Shown here piece after piece: positions 1 to 8,680 of a stretch of DNA of 64,000 bases. A program made the translations under genes and the position numbers. The number at the start of each line of letters is the position of its first letter. Positions within the stretch are counted from its first letter, which is position 1. Origin of the DNA: DATGJX01 sp035279385 (lineage in GTDB: Bacteria > Vulcanimicrobiota > Vulcanimicrobiia > Vulcanimicrobiales > Vulcanimicrobiaceae); the NCBI GenBank assembly GCA_035279385.1, contig DATEHZ010000076.1, positions 34,603 to 98,602 on the forward strand, given 5' to 3'. The notes beneath the pieces were generated by a model. It saw nothing but the letters and a program-made list of their open reading frames with translations, was not told where the DNA came from and did no database searches.

Positions 1-173
1 GAACGGTGCTGGCCCAGGAGCAGCAGCGCTTCGTTTCCGGTGTCGACCGTGGAGTGAATGGCCTCGGCGAGCATCGCGGCGCTGCCGGTGAACATACTCG
101 CCACATACTTCGCGAGCGCGATGGCGAGATTCACGACGACGGCGACGATGATGGTGAGCGGCGACTCCGACAC
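1..173 (-). CDS. Cation diffusion facilitator (CDF) transporter, N-terminal part only
   Basis: The minus strand reads from a GTG at 173 to the window edge (57 codons). It begins VSESPLTIIVAVVVNLAIAL and continues with a membrane helix, then GSAAMLAEAIHSTVDTGNEALL. The pattern of a hydrophobic helix followed by S/A-x-x-AE-A-x-HS-x-x-D is the first two helices of CDF-family cation/proton antiporters, which export Zn, Mn or Fe. The GTG lies nine bases after the stop of the GMC oxidoreductase gene in the same frame, so the two are probably co-transcribed. The metal site and the C-terminal cytoplasmic domain lie outside the window, so the metal cannot be judged. The family call rests on a short stretch. 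Confidence 0.7.
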   Translation of the reverse strand, partial: MSESPLTIIVAVVVNLAIALAKYVASMFTGSAAMLAEAIHSTVDTGNEALLLLGQHR

Positions 174-182
174 GCCGTCGTC

Positions 183-1772
183 CTACCCGGTCAGGCTTCT
201 CGCCAAGCGGCTCGCGTTCCGAGCCGTTATCGCGTAGATCGAAAGTTGCGGATTCGCTCCGACGCTCGTTGGAAAGACCGAGCCGTCGAACACCGAGAGA
301 TTTCCGACGTGATGATGCGATCCGTACCCGTCGACGACGGAGGTCTGCGGCTCCCGGCCCATGCCGCACCCGCCCATCACGTGTGCGCTAACGACCCGCG
401 TGCGTAGAATCTCCATCGGGAATGCCGCTATCGCGCGCTGCGCGGCGGCGAGTGAGGTGTACGGAACCGCGTTTTCGTGCAGCGGCAGCACCGCGCTCGC
501 GCCGGCGGCAAATTGGATGTGCGCCATCGTCTGCAGCGCGCGGCGCGCGCCGTCCCATACATACGGCGTGATCGGATAGTCGAGCAGCGGCGTGCCGTCG
601 CTCTTCAACCCGACCGTGCCGCCTTCGCTCTGCGCGCTGAAACCGTCGCGAAGCAGTGCGATGATCACCTGCACGTTTGCGGCTTGCGCCATGAGTTTCG
701 CGTGGGGCTCTCCGAAGCCGACGAGCGTGGTCGCCATGAGCACGGGATGCAGCGGCGGCACTTCGAGTTTGTAGCCGATCTCCGCATCGATGGGCTGCGT
801 CTGCAAGAAATGATCCGAATAGATCGACTGCGGCGCGCCGGAAAAGCCGCGCACAGGGTGCGGCATGATTGCGGCGGAGACCAGCGTCGGATGCAGGAAC
901 GTGCGTTTGCCGACGCGCCGGTACGGGTCGGGCAGACCGCTGCGCAGCAGCACCGCGGGGCTGCCGATGGCACCGGCGGCCAGAATGTAATGGCGCGCGC
1001 GCACCGCGATCGTGTGCGCGGACGGCGTAATGCCGTCGGGCTGCATCGCGCGGCAGCGAAGCGATGTGAGGTTCGTTCCGTCGAACGAAAACTGCTCGGC
1101 GCGCGCGCGATAGAACAGCGTTGCTCCGTGTTCCAGCGCCGACGGAATCGTGGTCACGAGCATCGACTGCTTTGCGTTCGTCGGACAGCCCATGCCGCAA
1201 TACCCCAGATTCCAGCAGCCTTTGACGTTGCGCGGAATCACGCTCGTGGGAATGCCGAGTTTCGCGGCGCCCGCACGCAGCAGGCCGTTGTTCTGGTTCG
1301 GCGGTTCATCCCACGGGTGCACGTTCAGGCGCTGCTCCATGCGCGCGAACCACGGCGCGAGATCGGCTTGCTCGAAATCGCGCAATCCGAAGCGTTCGCG
1401 CCAGTACGCGAGCGTTTCGGGCGGGGTACGGAAACTGCTCGTCCAATTCACCGTCGTCGATCCGCCGACCGAGCGCCCTTGCAGTATCGTGATGCCTTTG
1501 TCTTTCGTGCGCCGCCCGGCGGACTCTTGATAGAGCTGCGGATATGCTTCACGTTCGAGCATGTGAAAATCCGAGGACGATCGCAGCGGACCTTCCTCGA
1601 TGAGCACGACATGCAGTCCCGCTTGCGAAAGGATCTCCGCAGCGGTTCCGCCGCCTGCGCCCGTGCCGATGATAGCGACGTCTGCATCGACGTGCGTATC
1701 GGCGCCCAGTGCGGCCGCGTCGTGGACCCGCCAACCGCGCGCGATACCCTCGGCGACGATATCGCGGATCAT
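183..1772 (-). CDS. GMC-family FAD-dependent oxidoreductase
   Basis: A 529-residue flavoprotein. Near residue 35 it has the dinucleotide-binding signature AIIGTGAGGGTAAEIL. It continues with the GMC motif GRSVGGSTTVNW, and ends with HVMGGCGMG and DGSVFPTSVGANPQLSIYAI, the conserved His/Asn end of glucose-methanol-choline and long-chain-alcohol oxidoreductases. It probably oxidises an alcohol or sugar; the substrate cannot be read from sequence. A cysteine-rich stretch (CWNLGYCGMGCPTNAK) resembles that in gluconate-dehydrogenase-like and long-chain-alcohol oxidase relatives. The ATG directly follows the stop of the upstream small Tat-type protein (TGAATG), typical of a dehydrogenase whose large subunit is exported with a small partner. 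The large subunit has no signal peptide of its own, consistent with hitch-hiker export. Confidence 0.88.
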   Translation of the reverse strand: MIRDIVAEGIARGWRVHDAAALGADTHVDADVAIIGTGAGGGTAAEILSQAGLHVVLIEEGPLRSSSDFHMLEREAYPQLYQESAGRRTKDKGITILQGRSVGGSTTVNWTSSFRTPPETLAYWRERFGLRDFEQADLAPWFARMEQRLNVHPWDEPPNQNNGLLRAGAAKLGIPTSVIPRNVKGCWNLGYCGMGCPTNAKQSMLVTTIPSALEHGATLFYRARAEQFSFDGTNLTSLRCRAMQPDGITPSAHTIAVRARHYILAAGAIGSPAVLLRSGLPDPYRRVGKRTFLHPTLVSAAIMPHPVRGFSGAPQSIYSDHFLQTQPIDAEIGYKLEVPPLHPVLMATTLVGFGEPHAKLMAQAANVQVIIALLRDGFSAQSEGGTVGLKSDGTPLLDYPITPYVWDGARRALQTMAHIQFAAGASAVLPLHENAVPYTSLAAAQRAIAAFPMEILRTRVVSAHVMGGCGMGREPQTSVVDGYGSHHHVGNLSVFDGSVFPTSVGANPQLSIYAITARNASRLARSLTG

Positions 1773-2231
1773 TCAGCCGACACTCGGCGGCCCGGCGTAG
1801 CCGATTGCCGTCCATGCCGCGTCATTGCCATACCACGCCGCCAGCACGAGCTGATGCAGCGCGTCGTACGCGGCGCGCAGCTTCGTAACCTCGCTGTACC
1901 GCCACCGCTGCAGAAACGCCGCGACCTCTTCGCGGTTCGCGGAGTGCCATGGATGCCAAATGCCGGCAACGAGCGCGCGCGTTACCGGAAATCTCAAAAG
2001 GCCGAGCAGCTGATGCACTTCGCCCTGCACCTCGCGCGGCAGTCCCGCTGCGGCGACGTCGAATCCGCGCACGACGTCCCGCGCGGGAACGTCCAGACCG
2101 ATCATCACCGGTGCGATCGCGGCGATAATCACGCGATCGTCATCCGACGAAAACTCGTAGAGCACGTCTCCGGCGGCGAGCGCTCCGGCAGCGGCCAGGC
2201 CGCCCAAAAGCAATTTGCGGCGCGTCAGCAC
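1773..2231 (-). CDS. Small Tat-signal partner of GMC dehydrogenase (gluconate 2-dehydrogenase subunit 3-like)
   Basis: I start this gene at the GTG at 2231, giving 152 residues that begin VLTRRKLLLGGLAAAGALAA. This is a twin-arginine-like signal (TRRKLLLGG) followed by a hydrophobic stretch. A longer open frame upstream has arginine-rich antisense-like composition and runs into the divergent kinase gene, so I reject it. The rest is a soluble helical domain with WHPWHS and W-rich segments and no cofactor motif. Length, Tat-like signal and direct coupling to a GMC flavoprotein match the gluconate 2-dehydrogenase subunit 3 family, which carries the large subunit through the Tat pathway. The role is inferred from context more than from strong motifs. 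Confidence 0.62.
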   Translation of the reverse strand: MLTRRKLLLGGLAAAGALAAGDVLYEFSSDDDRVIIAAIAPVMIGLDVPARDVVRGFDVAAAGLPREVQGEVHQLLGLLRFPVTRALVAGIWHPWHSANREEVAAFLQRWRYSEVTKLRAAYDALHQLVLAAWYGNDAAWTAIGYAGPPSVG

Positions 2232-2308
2232 GATGCGCAGGTATTCGGCGCGGCCGGACGCGATACATACGTCATGCGCTGCGCGATTACGTATGTGCGG
2301 GTGTCGGC

Positions 2309-3817
2309 ATGACGCGCGAGTTACTGCTCGCCCTCGACAGCGGCACGCAAAGCGTTCGCGCGCTCCTGTTTGACGCGGCCGGAAATCTCGTCGCGAAGAC
2401 CCGTGTTCCGCTCGAAGGGTACACCTCACCGCAGCCCGGCTGGCACGAGCACGATGCCAACGCGTTTTGGACCGCGGTGTGCGATGCGTGCCGGTCGCTT
2501 TGGCACGAGCAGCCGGCACTGCGCGACCGTATCGCAGGCATCGCCGTTACGACGCAGCGCGCGACGGTCGTGAACGTCGACGAGCGAGGCGAGCCCCTTC
2601 GCCCCGCGATCACGTGGCTCGATCAGCGAAGGGCCGGCGACGTGCCGCAGATATCGCCGCTCCGGCGCGCCGCATTCGCTGCGGCGGGCGTAGCCGACAC
2701 CGTCCGCTATTTTCAGCGCGAGGCGGAAGCGAATTGGATTGCGGCACACGAACCGGGCGTGTGGCGCGCGACGCATAAATATCTTCTGCTCTCGGGCTTC
2801 TTACTGCACAAACTTTGCGGGCGCTTCGTGGATTCCGTGGGCTCTCAGGTGGCCTATATTCCATTCGACTACAAACGACTGCGCTGGGCGACGCGGGGCG
2901 ATTGGAAGTGGCAGGCGCTGCGAATCGATCGCGATCTGCTGCCCGATCTGGTCGCGCCCGCAAGCATTATCGGCGGCATCACCGCGCAAGCCGCGGACCA
3001 AACGGGCATTCCGCTCGATACGCCCATCGTCGCTGCGGCCGCGGATAAAGCGTGCGAGGTGCTCGGCGCGGGCTGCATCGATCCGGACGCCGGCTGTTTG
3101 AGCTACGGTACGACCGCAACGATCGACATCACGTCGCACCGGTATCTCGAAACGACGCCGTTCATTCCGCCGTATCCGGCCGCTCTTCCGGGCGCGTACA
3201 ACGTCGAAGTGCAGATCTTCCGCGGATACTGGATGGTGAGTTGGTTCAAGGAACAGTTCGGGGTGTGGGGTGACGACCTCATCGCAAGCGTGCCGCCGGG
3301 CTCGATGGGGCTCATGCTGCAGCCGTACTGGTCGCCGGGCTTGAAAAATCCCGGGCCGGAAGCCAAGGGCGCGATTATCGGATTCGGCGACGTGCACACG
3401 CGTTCGCACGTCTACCGTGCGATTCTCGAGGGCCTCGCCTTCGCGTTGCGTGAAGGCAAAGAGCGTATCGAGCGGCGCGGACGCTTCTCGATTTCCACCC
3501 TGCGCGTCGCGGGCGGCGGTTCGCAAAGCGACGCCGCGATGCAAATTACCGCCGACGTGTTCGGCATGCCGGCGTCGCGCCCGCACGTTTACGAAGCATC
3601 GGGGCTCGGCGCCGCGATCGTCGCAGCGGTGGGGCTGGGCATGCATCCGAACTTCGAGTCGGCGGTGGGTGCCATGACGCGCATCGATCGCACATTCGAT
3701 CCGATACCGGAAAACCGGCGCATCTACGACGCGCTGTACCGCCGTGTGTATAAGCGCATGTACGCGCAGCTGCGGCCGCTCTACGCGGCCATACGACAGA
3801 TCACTGGATATCCTTGA
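2309..3817 (+). CDS. FGGY-family carbohydrate kinase
   Basis: A 502-residue sugar kinase of the ASKHA fold. The N-terminal phosphate-binding segment LALDSGTQSVRALLFD is at residues 6-21. The family pattern continues through GITVTTQRATVV-like and AITWLDQRR segments. The C-terminal half has GGGSQSDAAMQ (about residue 400) and a GLGAAIVAAVGLG glycine patch. Such kinases phosphorylate xylulose, ribulose, glycerol, erythritol or related polyols; the substrate cannot be assigned. It is divergent from the GMC dehydrogenase pair and the two could act in one polyol-oxidation/phosphorylation route, which is inference. Its last 17 bases overlap the convergent DNA methyltransferase gene. Confidence 0.85.
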   Translation: MTRELLLALDSGTQSVRALLFDAAGNLVAKTRVPLEGYTSPQPGWHEHDANAFWTAVCDACRSLWHEQPALRDRIAGIAVTTQRATVVNVDERGEPLRPAITWLDQRRAGDVPQISPLRRAAFAAAGVADTVRYFQREAEANWIAAHEPGVWRATHKYLLLSGFLLHKLCGRFVDSVGSQVAYIPFDYKRLRWATRGDWKWQALRIDRDLLPDLVAPASIIGGITAQAADQTGIPLDTPIVAAAADKACEVLGAGCIDPDAGCLSYGTTATIDITSHRYLETTPFIPPYPAALPGAYNVEVQIFRGYWMVSWFKEQFGVWGDDLIASVPPGSMGLMLQPYWSPGLKNPGPEAKGAIIGFGDVHTRSHVYRAILEGLAFALREGKERIERRGRFSISTLRVAGGGSQSDAAMQITADVFGMPASRPHVYEASGLGAAIVAAVGLGMHPNFESAVGAMTRIDRTFDPIPENRRIYDALYRRVYKRMYAQLRPLYAAIRQITGYP

Positions 3818-4763
3818 GGATGGCCAGACGTTTGCGGATCGCCCATGACCCGCGGTGGAATTCCGCGCTCAGTGCCGCAACAATAGCACCCTTGGCAAGG
3901 CCTCTCGCGCGCAGATCGCCGTAGCGCTTGCCCAGCTGCTGCGACTCCGCGGCACTCCATGCCTTGCCGCGATTGCGCACGACGTGCGGACGAGGCGCCG
4001 GCTGCAGCAGCGAACCCCCCTGCACGGCTTCGATGCGTTTGACGCACGCTTCATAGGCTTTCTTCGAAAGCTCGAACCCCGCGAAACGCCGGTTCATACC
4101 AATCGCAACTGCGCCCGTGGAGCCGCCTCCCATGAAAAAATCGCAGACGAGATCGCCCTCGCTGCTGCTGTACGCGATCATTTTTTCGAGCAGCGCGCGC
4201 GGCAGCTCGTTCTTGTTTTTGACGCGTCCGGGCTTGTATTCGCGATTGACGATCCACACGTCTTCGCGATCGCGGTAGTTGGCCGACCCGCCGTCCTCTG
4301 CGCTTGCGTCGAGCGGAAAGCGAGATTGCAGATTGAACGTCCGCCGCCCGCCCGGCTTGGCGTAATACAGAATATGGTAGTGCGAGGACACGAACTTCGT
4401 CGAGGTATACACGCCGAAGTTATACTTCCAAACGAGATGGTTTATCTCGACTAGAGTCGTCGAACGCAGCGCGTCGAGCACGTCGTAGAGATTGGTGTAC
4501 CCCGAAACCACGTAGAGTTGGCCGCCCGGCCGAAGCACGCGCTCGGCTTGTGCGATCCACGCGCGGGTGAACGCGTTGTATTTGCGCGCCTCCACTTCGA
4601 CATATCCGTCGATCACGAAACGCTCGTCCCGGTTGTAATGCCGATGAAGGCGATCGCCCTCGATGCCATACGGCGGATCGGTGACGATCAAATCGACGCT
4701 CGCGTCAGAAAGATGACGCAGCGCCCCCTTGACGCAATCCGCGTTGATTAGCGTGGCGGGCAT
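3801..4763 (-). CDS. DNA methyltransferase (amino-MTase, beta-class order)
   Basis: A 320-residue protein from the ATG at 4763. The catalytic motif DPPYGIEG is near residues 29-36 and the SAM-binding motif FFMGGGSTGAVAIG comes later, around residue 220. DPPY before FxGxG is the beta-class order of N6-adenine/N4-cytosine DNA methyltransferases. A C-terminal extension (WSAAESQQLGKRY to the end) looks like a small DNA-binding or SANT-like helical region. A longer open frame starting at 4865 would overlap the divergent kinase gene, so I prefer the internal ATG, which is followed at once by the usual LINADC opening. No restriction endonuclease is next to it, so it looks like an orphan methyltransferase. 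The recognition sequence is unknown. Confidence 0.85.
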   Translation of the reverse strand: MPATLINADCVKGALRHLSDASVDLIVTDPPYGIEGDRLHRHYNRDERFVIDGYVEVEARKYNAFTRAWIAQAERVLRPGGQLYVVSGYTNLYDVLDALRSTTLVEINHLVWKYNFGVYTSTKFVSSHYHILYYAKPGGRRTFNLQSRFPLDASAEDGGSANYRDREDVWIVNREYKPGRVKNKNELPRALLEKMIAYSSSEGDLVCDFFMGGGSTGAVAIGMNRRFAGFELSKKAYEACVKRIEAVQGGSLLQPAPRPHVVRNRGKAWSAAESQQLGKRYGDLRARGLAKGAIVAALSAEFHRGSWAIRKRLAILKDIQ

Positions 4764-4803
4764 AGGGGAAGCGTACTCCGCCGATGCCGAACTCTCCCAC
4801 GGC

Positions 4804-6096
4804 ATGGCGAGCCTCCGTGAAGAGACGCATGAGAGCCGTGTGCTCCAGCGCCTCTTTGAGATCACGCAGGATATTCTTCAGGCGCAGGCGGCCCGGCCGG
4901 CGCTCGAGTCGATTGCGCGCGGCCTGAGCGATCTCTACGGCTGGAAATATGTCTCGATCGTCGCCTCCGAGAAGCCGGGCGGCGAGATGTACCGCCGCGT
5001 CATCATCGGTTTCCCCCCCGAAGCCGTAGAAAAGCGTTTGGGCGAGCACATTCCGCGCGATGCCATGATGGAGCTTCTGCTGCCGGAATTCGAGGTCGTG
5101 CCGAACTGCTATTACATTCCGGCCGAGCGCGAGCAAATCTGGGCGTATAACATTTACATCGGCGGGGCGACCACCGATCGCGTCCGCGAGCGTCCGAACG
5201 TCTGGCACGAGCACGATTCGCTCACGCTCGTACTGGCCGATCCGCAGGACGAAATCATTGGGTACGTCTCGGTCGACGGTCCGCTGGACGGTTTGGTGCC
5301 TTCGCACGAAACGCTGCGCCAGATGCAGCTGTTCGTCAACCTGGTCGGCCTGGCGCTGGGCAACATGCGCGGTCACGCCGTCGAAGTCGAGCGGCGGCAA
5401 ATGCTCGAGCAGGCCGCTCGCACGCAAAGCGAGTTCCTGGCCGTCGTCGCGCATGAAGTGCGCTCGCCGCTTTCGGCAATTCGCGGCGCCACCGCGCTGC
5501 TCGACGCGCATTTCGACTCGCTCGCGCCGGAGCGTCGCGGCGAATTGCTCGGCGTATTGACCGCATCGACGGGACGGCTCTCCGCGATCTTCGACGATTT
5601 TCTTTTGCTCTCGCGCATGGATGCCGGCAAATTGACGTTGCGTTTCGAAGCCGTGGATCCGATCGCCGTCGTGGAAGAATCCGTCGCGCAGATGGAAAGC
5701 CAGCATCCGAACCGCGAATTTCGCACGGTCTATCTCTCGCCGCTGCCGCGCGTGAACGCCGACGAAGGCCGGGTCGTTCAGATCCTCACCAACATGCTTT
5801 CGAACGCCGCGAAATACTCGAGCGAGGACTCGGTGATCGCCGTCGAGATCAAGCCGAGTGACGATCGAGTCCGCTTTGCCGTCAAAAACGAGGGTCCGGG
5901 CGTACCGGAAAACGAGCGCGAAAAGCTCTTTACGCGCTTCGGGCGGATCGGCGGCGATCGCGGCGACGCCTCCATCGGCCTGGGGCTGTACATCTGCTCG
6001 GAACTGGTCAACCTCATGGGCGGGACCATCGGCTACGCGAGCGAGCCGAACAAGGTGACGACCTTCTGGTTTACGCTGCCTCGAGCGGCCGCCTAG
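4804..6096 (+). CDS. Sensor histidine kinase with N-terminal GAF-like domain
   Basis: From the ATG at 4804 the product is 430 residues. An upstream ATG at 4729 is open too but would overlap the divergent methyltransferase. Residues about 20-195 form a GAF-like sensor region with no membrane helix, so the kinase is probably cytosolic. The phosphoacceptor helix has AHEVRSPLSAIRG with His at about 217. The ATP-binding domain shows NMLSNAAKYS (N box), NEGPGVP (G1) and GLGLYICSELVNLMGG (G2). All kinase motifs look intact. No response regulator is adjacent, so the partner is unknown. The signal could be a small molecule or redox state sensed by the GAF region. Confidence 0.9.
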   Translation: MASLREETHESRVLQRLFEITQDILQAQAARPALESIARGLSDLYGWKYVSIVASEKPGGEMYRRVIIGFPPEAVEKRLGEHIPRDAMMELLLPEFEVVPNCYYIPAEREQIWAYNIYIGGATTDRVRERPNVWHEHDSLTLVLADPQDEIIGYVSVDGPLDGLVPSHETLRQMQLFVNLVGLALGNMRGHAVEVERRQMLEQAARTQSEFLAVVAHEVRSPLSAIRGATALLDAHFDSLAPERRGELLGVLTASTGRLSAIFDDFLLLSRMDAGKLTLRFEAVDPIAVVEESVAQMESQHPNREFRTVYLSPLPRVNADEGRVVQILTNMLSNAAKYSSEDSVIAVEIKPSDDRVRFAVKNEGPGVPENEREKLFTRFGRIGGDRGDASIGLGLYICSELVNLMGGTIGYASEPNKVTTFWFTLPRAAA

Positions 6097-6125
6097 CGTG
6101 GCACCCGCCAAACCAGTAGCGTACC

Positions 6126-6160
6126 GGGAGGGATCTATGGTAAGAACAGCACGACCATGA
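6126..6160 (+). promoter_or_regulatory. Strong ribosome-binding site with a seven-codon leader ORF coupled to typA
   Basis: GGGAGGG at 6126-6132 sits four bases before an ATG at 6137. That ATG opens a mini-ORF of seven codons (MVRTARP) whose TGA (6158-6160) overlaps the typA ATG (6157-6159) as ATGA. The Shine-Dalgarno sequence is about 24 bases from the typA ATG, too far to serve it directly, and the typA frame has no earlier start codon. Translational coupling through this leader peptide is the simplest reading, but it is inference. Confidence 0.45.
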
Positions 6161-7989
6161 AGACTCGTCCGGACATCCGCAACGTCGCCATCATCGCCCA
6201 CGTGGACCACGGCAAAACCACGCTCGTGGACGCCATGCTCAAGCAGAGCGGCGTCTTCCGCGAGGGCCAGCACGTCGAAACGCGCGTCATGGACTCCAAT
6301 CCGCTCGAACGCGAACGCGGCATCACGATTTTGGCCAAGAACACGTCGGTCCGCCACGGAGACGTGAAGTTCAACATCGTCGACACCCCGGGGCACGCGG
6401 ACTTCGGCGGGGAGGTGGAACGCGTGCTGCAGATGGTGCAAGGCGTGCTGCTGCTGGTCGATGCCGCCGAGGGCGTGATGCCGCAGACGCGTTTCGTGCT
6501 GCGTAAGGCGCTCGAACTGGATCTCAAAGCGATCGTCGTCGTGAACAAGATCGATCGGAAAGACGCGCGCCCGACGGAAGTCGTGAACGAAGTCTTCGAT
6601 CTCTTCATCGAACTCGGCGCGAGCGACGAGCAGGCCGATTTTCCCGTGGTCTTCACGAACGGTAAACTCGGCATCGCCAAACGCACGCTCGAGGACGAGA
6701 GCGCCGATCTCGAGCCGCTCTTCAAAGTCATTTGCGATCACGTGCCGGAAGCGCCCGCCGAAGACGGGCCGTTCCAGATGCTGGTCTCCGCCATCGATCA
6801 CAACCGCTACGTCGGGCGCATCGGCATCGGACGCGTCTTCCGCGGAAGTTCGAAAGTGAACGCGCCGATTGCCAAAGTCGCGCGCGACGGCAGCCTCGAA
6901 ACGGGCCTGCGTTTGACGAAAGTTCTGACGTTCCAAGGCCTCGAGCGCGTCGAAGTCGAGGAAGCCTCGGCCGGCGACATCATCTGCGTTTCCGGAATCG
7001 AAGGTCTGAATATCGGCGATACGATTTCGGATCTCAACGCACCCGAAGGCGTGCACGCCGTCTCCGTCGACGAGCCGACGGTCTCGATGTTCTTCAGCGT
7101 GAACAATTCGCCGTTCGCGGGCAAAGAAGGCAAGTATTTGACCTCGCGTCAGATTCGCGGGCGCCTGATGGCGGAGCTCGAATCGAACGTCGCGCTGCGC
7201 GTCTCGGACACGGAATCCGCGGACACGTTCGAAGTACGCGGACGCGGCGAGCTGCATCTCTCGATTCTCATCGAAACGATGCGCCGCGAAGGCTACGAAG
7301 TGCAGGTTTCGAAGCCGCAGGTCATCGTCACCGAACGCGACGGCAAGAAGTGGGAGCCGGTCGAGTACGTGGTGGTCGACGTGCCCTCGGAATACGAAGG
7401 CCCGGTGATCGAAGCGCTCGGACGGCGTAAAGCGATCATGTCGAACATGGTCAACGTCGGCGAGTCGCGCCGCCTCGAGTACACGATGCCGACGCGCGCG
7501 ATCTTCGGGTTGCGCGGCGAACTGCTCACGCTCACGCGCGGCACCGCCGTGATGTCGCACACGTACTACGATCACCAGGAGTGGCAGGGCGAACTGCCCG
7601 GCCGGAACGTCGGCGCGCTCGTCGCGAGCGACACCGGCCGCGTGACGGGCTACGCCCTCATGGGCCTCGAGCAGCGCGGGCGTTTCTTCGTCGGCCCGGG
7701 CGTCGACGTCTATGAAGGCATGGTCGTGGGGCGAGCCAACGACGACAAAGACATCGCGCTCAACGTCGTCCGCGAAAAGAAGCTCACGAACATGCGCGCC
7801 GCCGGCTCGGATGAAAACGTGAAGCTTCCGCCGCCGGAAGAGCTTTCGCTCGAGCGCGCGATCGAATTCATCGAGGACGACGAACTCGTCGAAGTGACGC
7901 CGAAGTCGATTCGCGTAAGAAAACGCATGCTCATCGAAACCGATCGCCTGCGCGCCCGCAAACGCGAACTCAGCAAAACCCCGAGCTGA
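6157..7989 (+). CDS. typA: Ribosome-associated GTPase TypA/BipA
   Basis: A 610-residue translational GTPase. G1 is AHVDHGKTT (about residues 14-22), followed by the switch region NPLERERGITI, DTPGHADFGGEV (G3) and NKIDRKDA (G4). After the EF-G-like domains II, III and V it has the TypA-specific C-terminal region, including TRAIFGLRGELLTLTRGTAVM. It binds the 70S ribosome and helps 50S assembly and stress or low-temperature growth. Length is normal for the family and no key residue is missing. It stands alone between the kinase and a tandem family of small membrane proteins; start-site coupling to a leader ORF is described separately. Confidence 0.97.
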   Translation: MKTRPDIRNVAIIAHVDHGKTTLVDAMLKQSGVFREGQHVETRVMDSNPLERERGITILAKNTSVRHGDVKFNIVDTPGHADFGGEVERVLQMVQGVLLLVDAAEGVMPQTRFVLRKALELDLKAIVVVNKIDRKDARPTEVVNEVFDLFIELGASDEQADFPVVFTNGKLGIAKRTLEDESADLEPLFKVICDHVPEAPAEDGPFQMLVSAIDHNRYVGRIGIGRVFRGSSKVNAPIAKVARDGSLETGLRLTKVLTFQGLERVEVEEASAGDIICVSGIEGLNIGDTISDLNAPEGVHAVSVDEPTVSMFFSVNNSPFAGKEGKYLTSRQIRGRLMAELESNVALRVSDTESADTFEVRGRGELHLSILIETMRREGYEVQVSKPQVIVTERDGKKWEPVEYVVVDVPSEYEGPVIEALGRRKAIMSNMVNVGESRRLEYTMPTRAIFGLRGELLTLTRGTAVMSHTYYDHQEWQGELPGRNVGALVASDTGRVTGYALMGLEQRGRFFVGPGVDVYEGMVVGRANDDKDIALNVVREKKLTNMRAAGSDENVKLPPPEELSLERAIEFIEDDELVEVTPKSIRVRKRMLIETDRLRARKRELSKTPS

Positions 7990-8028
7990 AGCGGGGAACG
8001 GAACCTCCTGCCATAGAATGGCGTGGAG

Positions 8029-8598
8029 ATGTCTCTAGAGCTGCTGAACACAATCGCCGCTATCGGGACGTTTCTCGTTATTGCGACGACCGCACTTGCG
8101 GCCGTCGTTCAGTTGCGGCACATGCGTGCTTCAAATCAGCTGGAAGGTCTTCTGAGCGTTCTTGCGCGCGTCGAAGACGCCAATTTCAATACGTGGCTTA
8201 CGGAAACGCAGCGACAATTACCCGAGATGCTTGCCGATCCGCAGTACGTTCAAGGCGTGATCGACAACACGTTCGATCGGAGCGTCGCATGGCTGCAGCT
8301 CGGGAATTCTTACGATTGGGTCGGCAGCCTCGTGAAGAATCGCTTGATTCCGGTGGACGCCTTTCTGGACGTCTACTCGTTCCGCGTGATTCAAGCGTGG
8401 GAATTGATGATCCCCATTATCGTCCTGGCACGCTATCCGGACGTCGAAGGCGTTTGGGAAAATTTTGAATACCTGTACGTTCGGGCTCAAGCATGGTGGA
8501 AGTCGCACGGCGGCGGAAACTATCCCAAGCATACGCCGCGCGCGCAGCTTCCGCCGGCTGCCTCAATCCTGCCGGCAGAAGTTTTGAGCCGGCTCTAA
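8029..8598 (+). CDS. Membrane-anchored DUF4760-like protein, tandem copy 1
   Basis: 189 residues from the ATG at 8029; a GTG two codons earlier is less likely, because all four paralogues begin M-x-x-E-[LI]-[LI]-N-T. An N-terminal membrane helix (AAIGTFLVIATTALAAVVQL) is followed by RHMRASNQLEGLLSVLARVED and a soluble helical domain with conserved NSYDWVGSLVKNRLIP, WENFEYLYVRAQAWW and D-F-R-x-V-A-W elements. The layout fits the uncharacterised DUF4760 type of one-helix proteins. There are no catalytic motifs; function is unknown. It is the first of four tandem copies sharing most of these blocks. Confidence 0.82.
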   Translation: MSLELLNTIAAIGTFLVIATTALAAVVQLRHMRASNQLEGLLSVLARVEDANFNTWLTETQRQLPEMLADPQYVQGVIDNTFDRSVAWLQLGNSYDWVGSLVKNRLIPVDAFLDVYSFRVIQAWELMIPIIVLARYPDVEGVWENFEYLYVRAQAWWKSHGGGNYPKHTPRAQLPPAASILPAEVLSRL

Positions 8599-8602
8599 AG
8601 CG

Positions 8603-8625
8603 GACGCCGGCGTCTAGCCGGCGTC
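8603..8625 (+). other. GC-rich hairpin between paralogue copies 1 and 2
   Basis: A perfect 9-bp stem, GACGCCGGC (8603-8611) with GCCGGCGTC (8617-8625), encloses a five-base loop (GTCTA). It lies five bases after the stop of copy 1 and about 55 bases before copy 2. There is no T-tract after it, so it may be an mRNA-stabilising or attenuating structure rather than an intrinsic terminator. Confidence 0.5.
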
Positions 8626-8680
8626 TAGGAAAAGGCCGGGGCGGCCACCGAAGGCTTTCAGACGTCCAGGAGGGCGCGGC

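Noticed and set aside
477..2312. A 611-codon plus-strand frame opposite the GMC gene
   Set aside because: The GMC flavin and His/Asn motifs are on the minus strand; the plus frame has no recognisable domain and an antisense-like composition.
4705..7575. A 956-codon open frame on the minus strand across typA and the histidine kinase gene
   Set aside because: It is antisense to two genes with complete, diagnostic motifs; its own sequence is rich in Arg/His/Asp/Phe with no domain and reflects GC-rich codon bias on the opposite strand.
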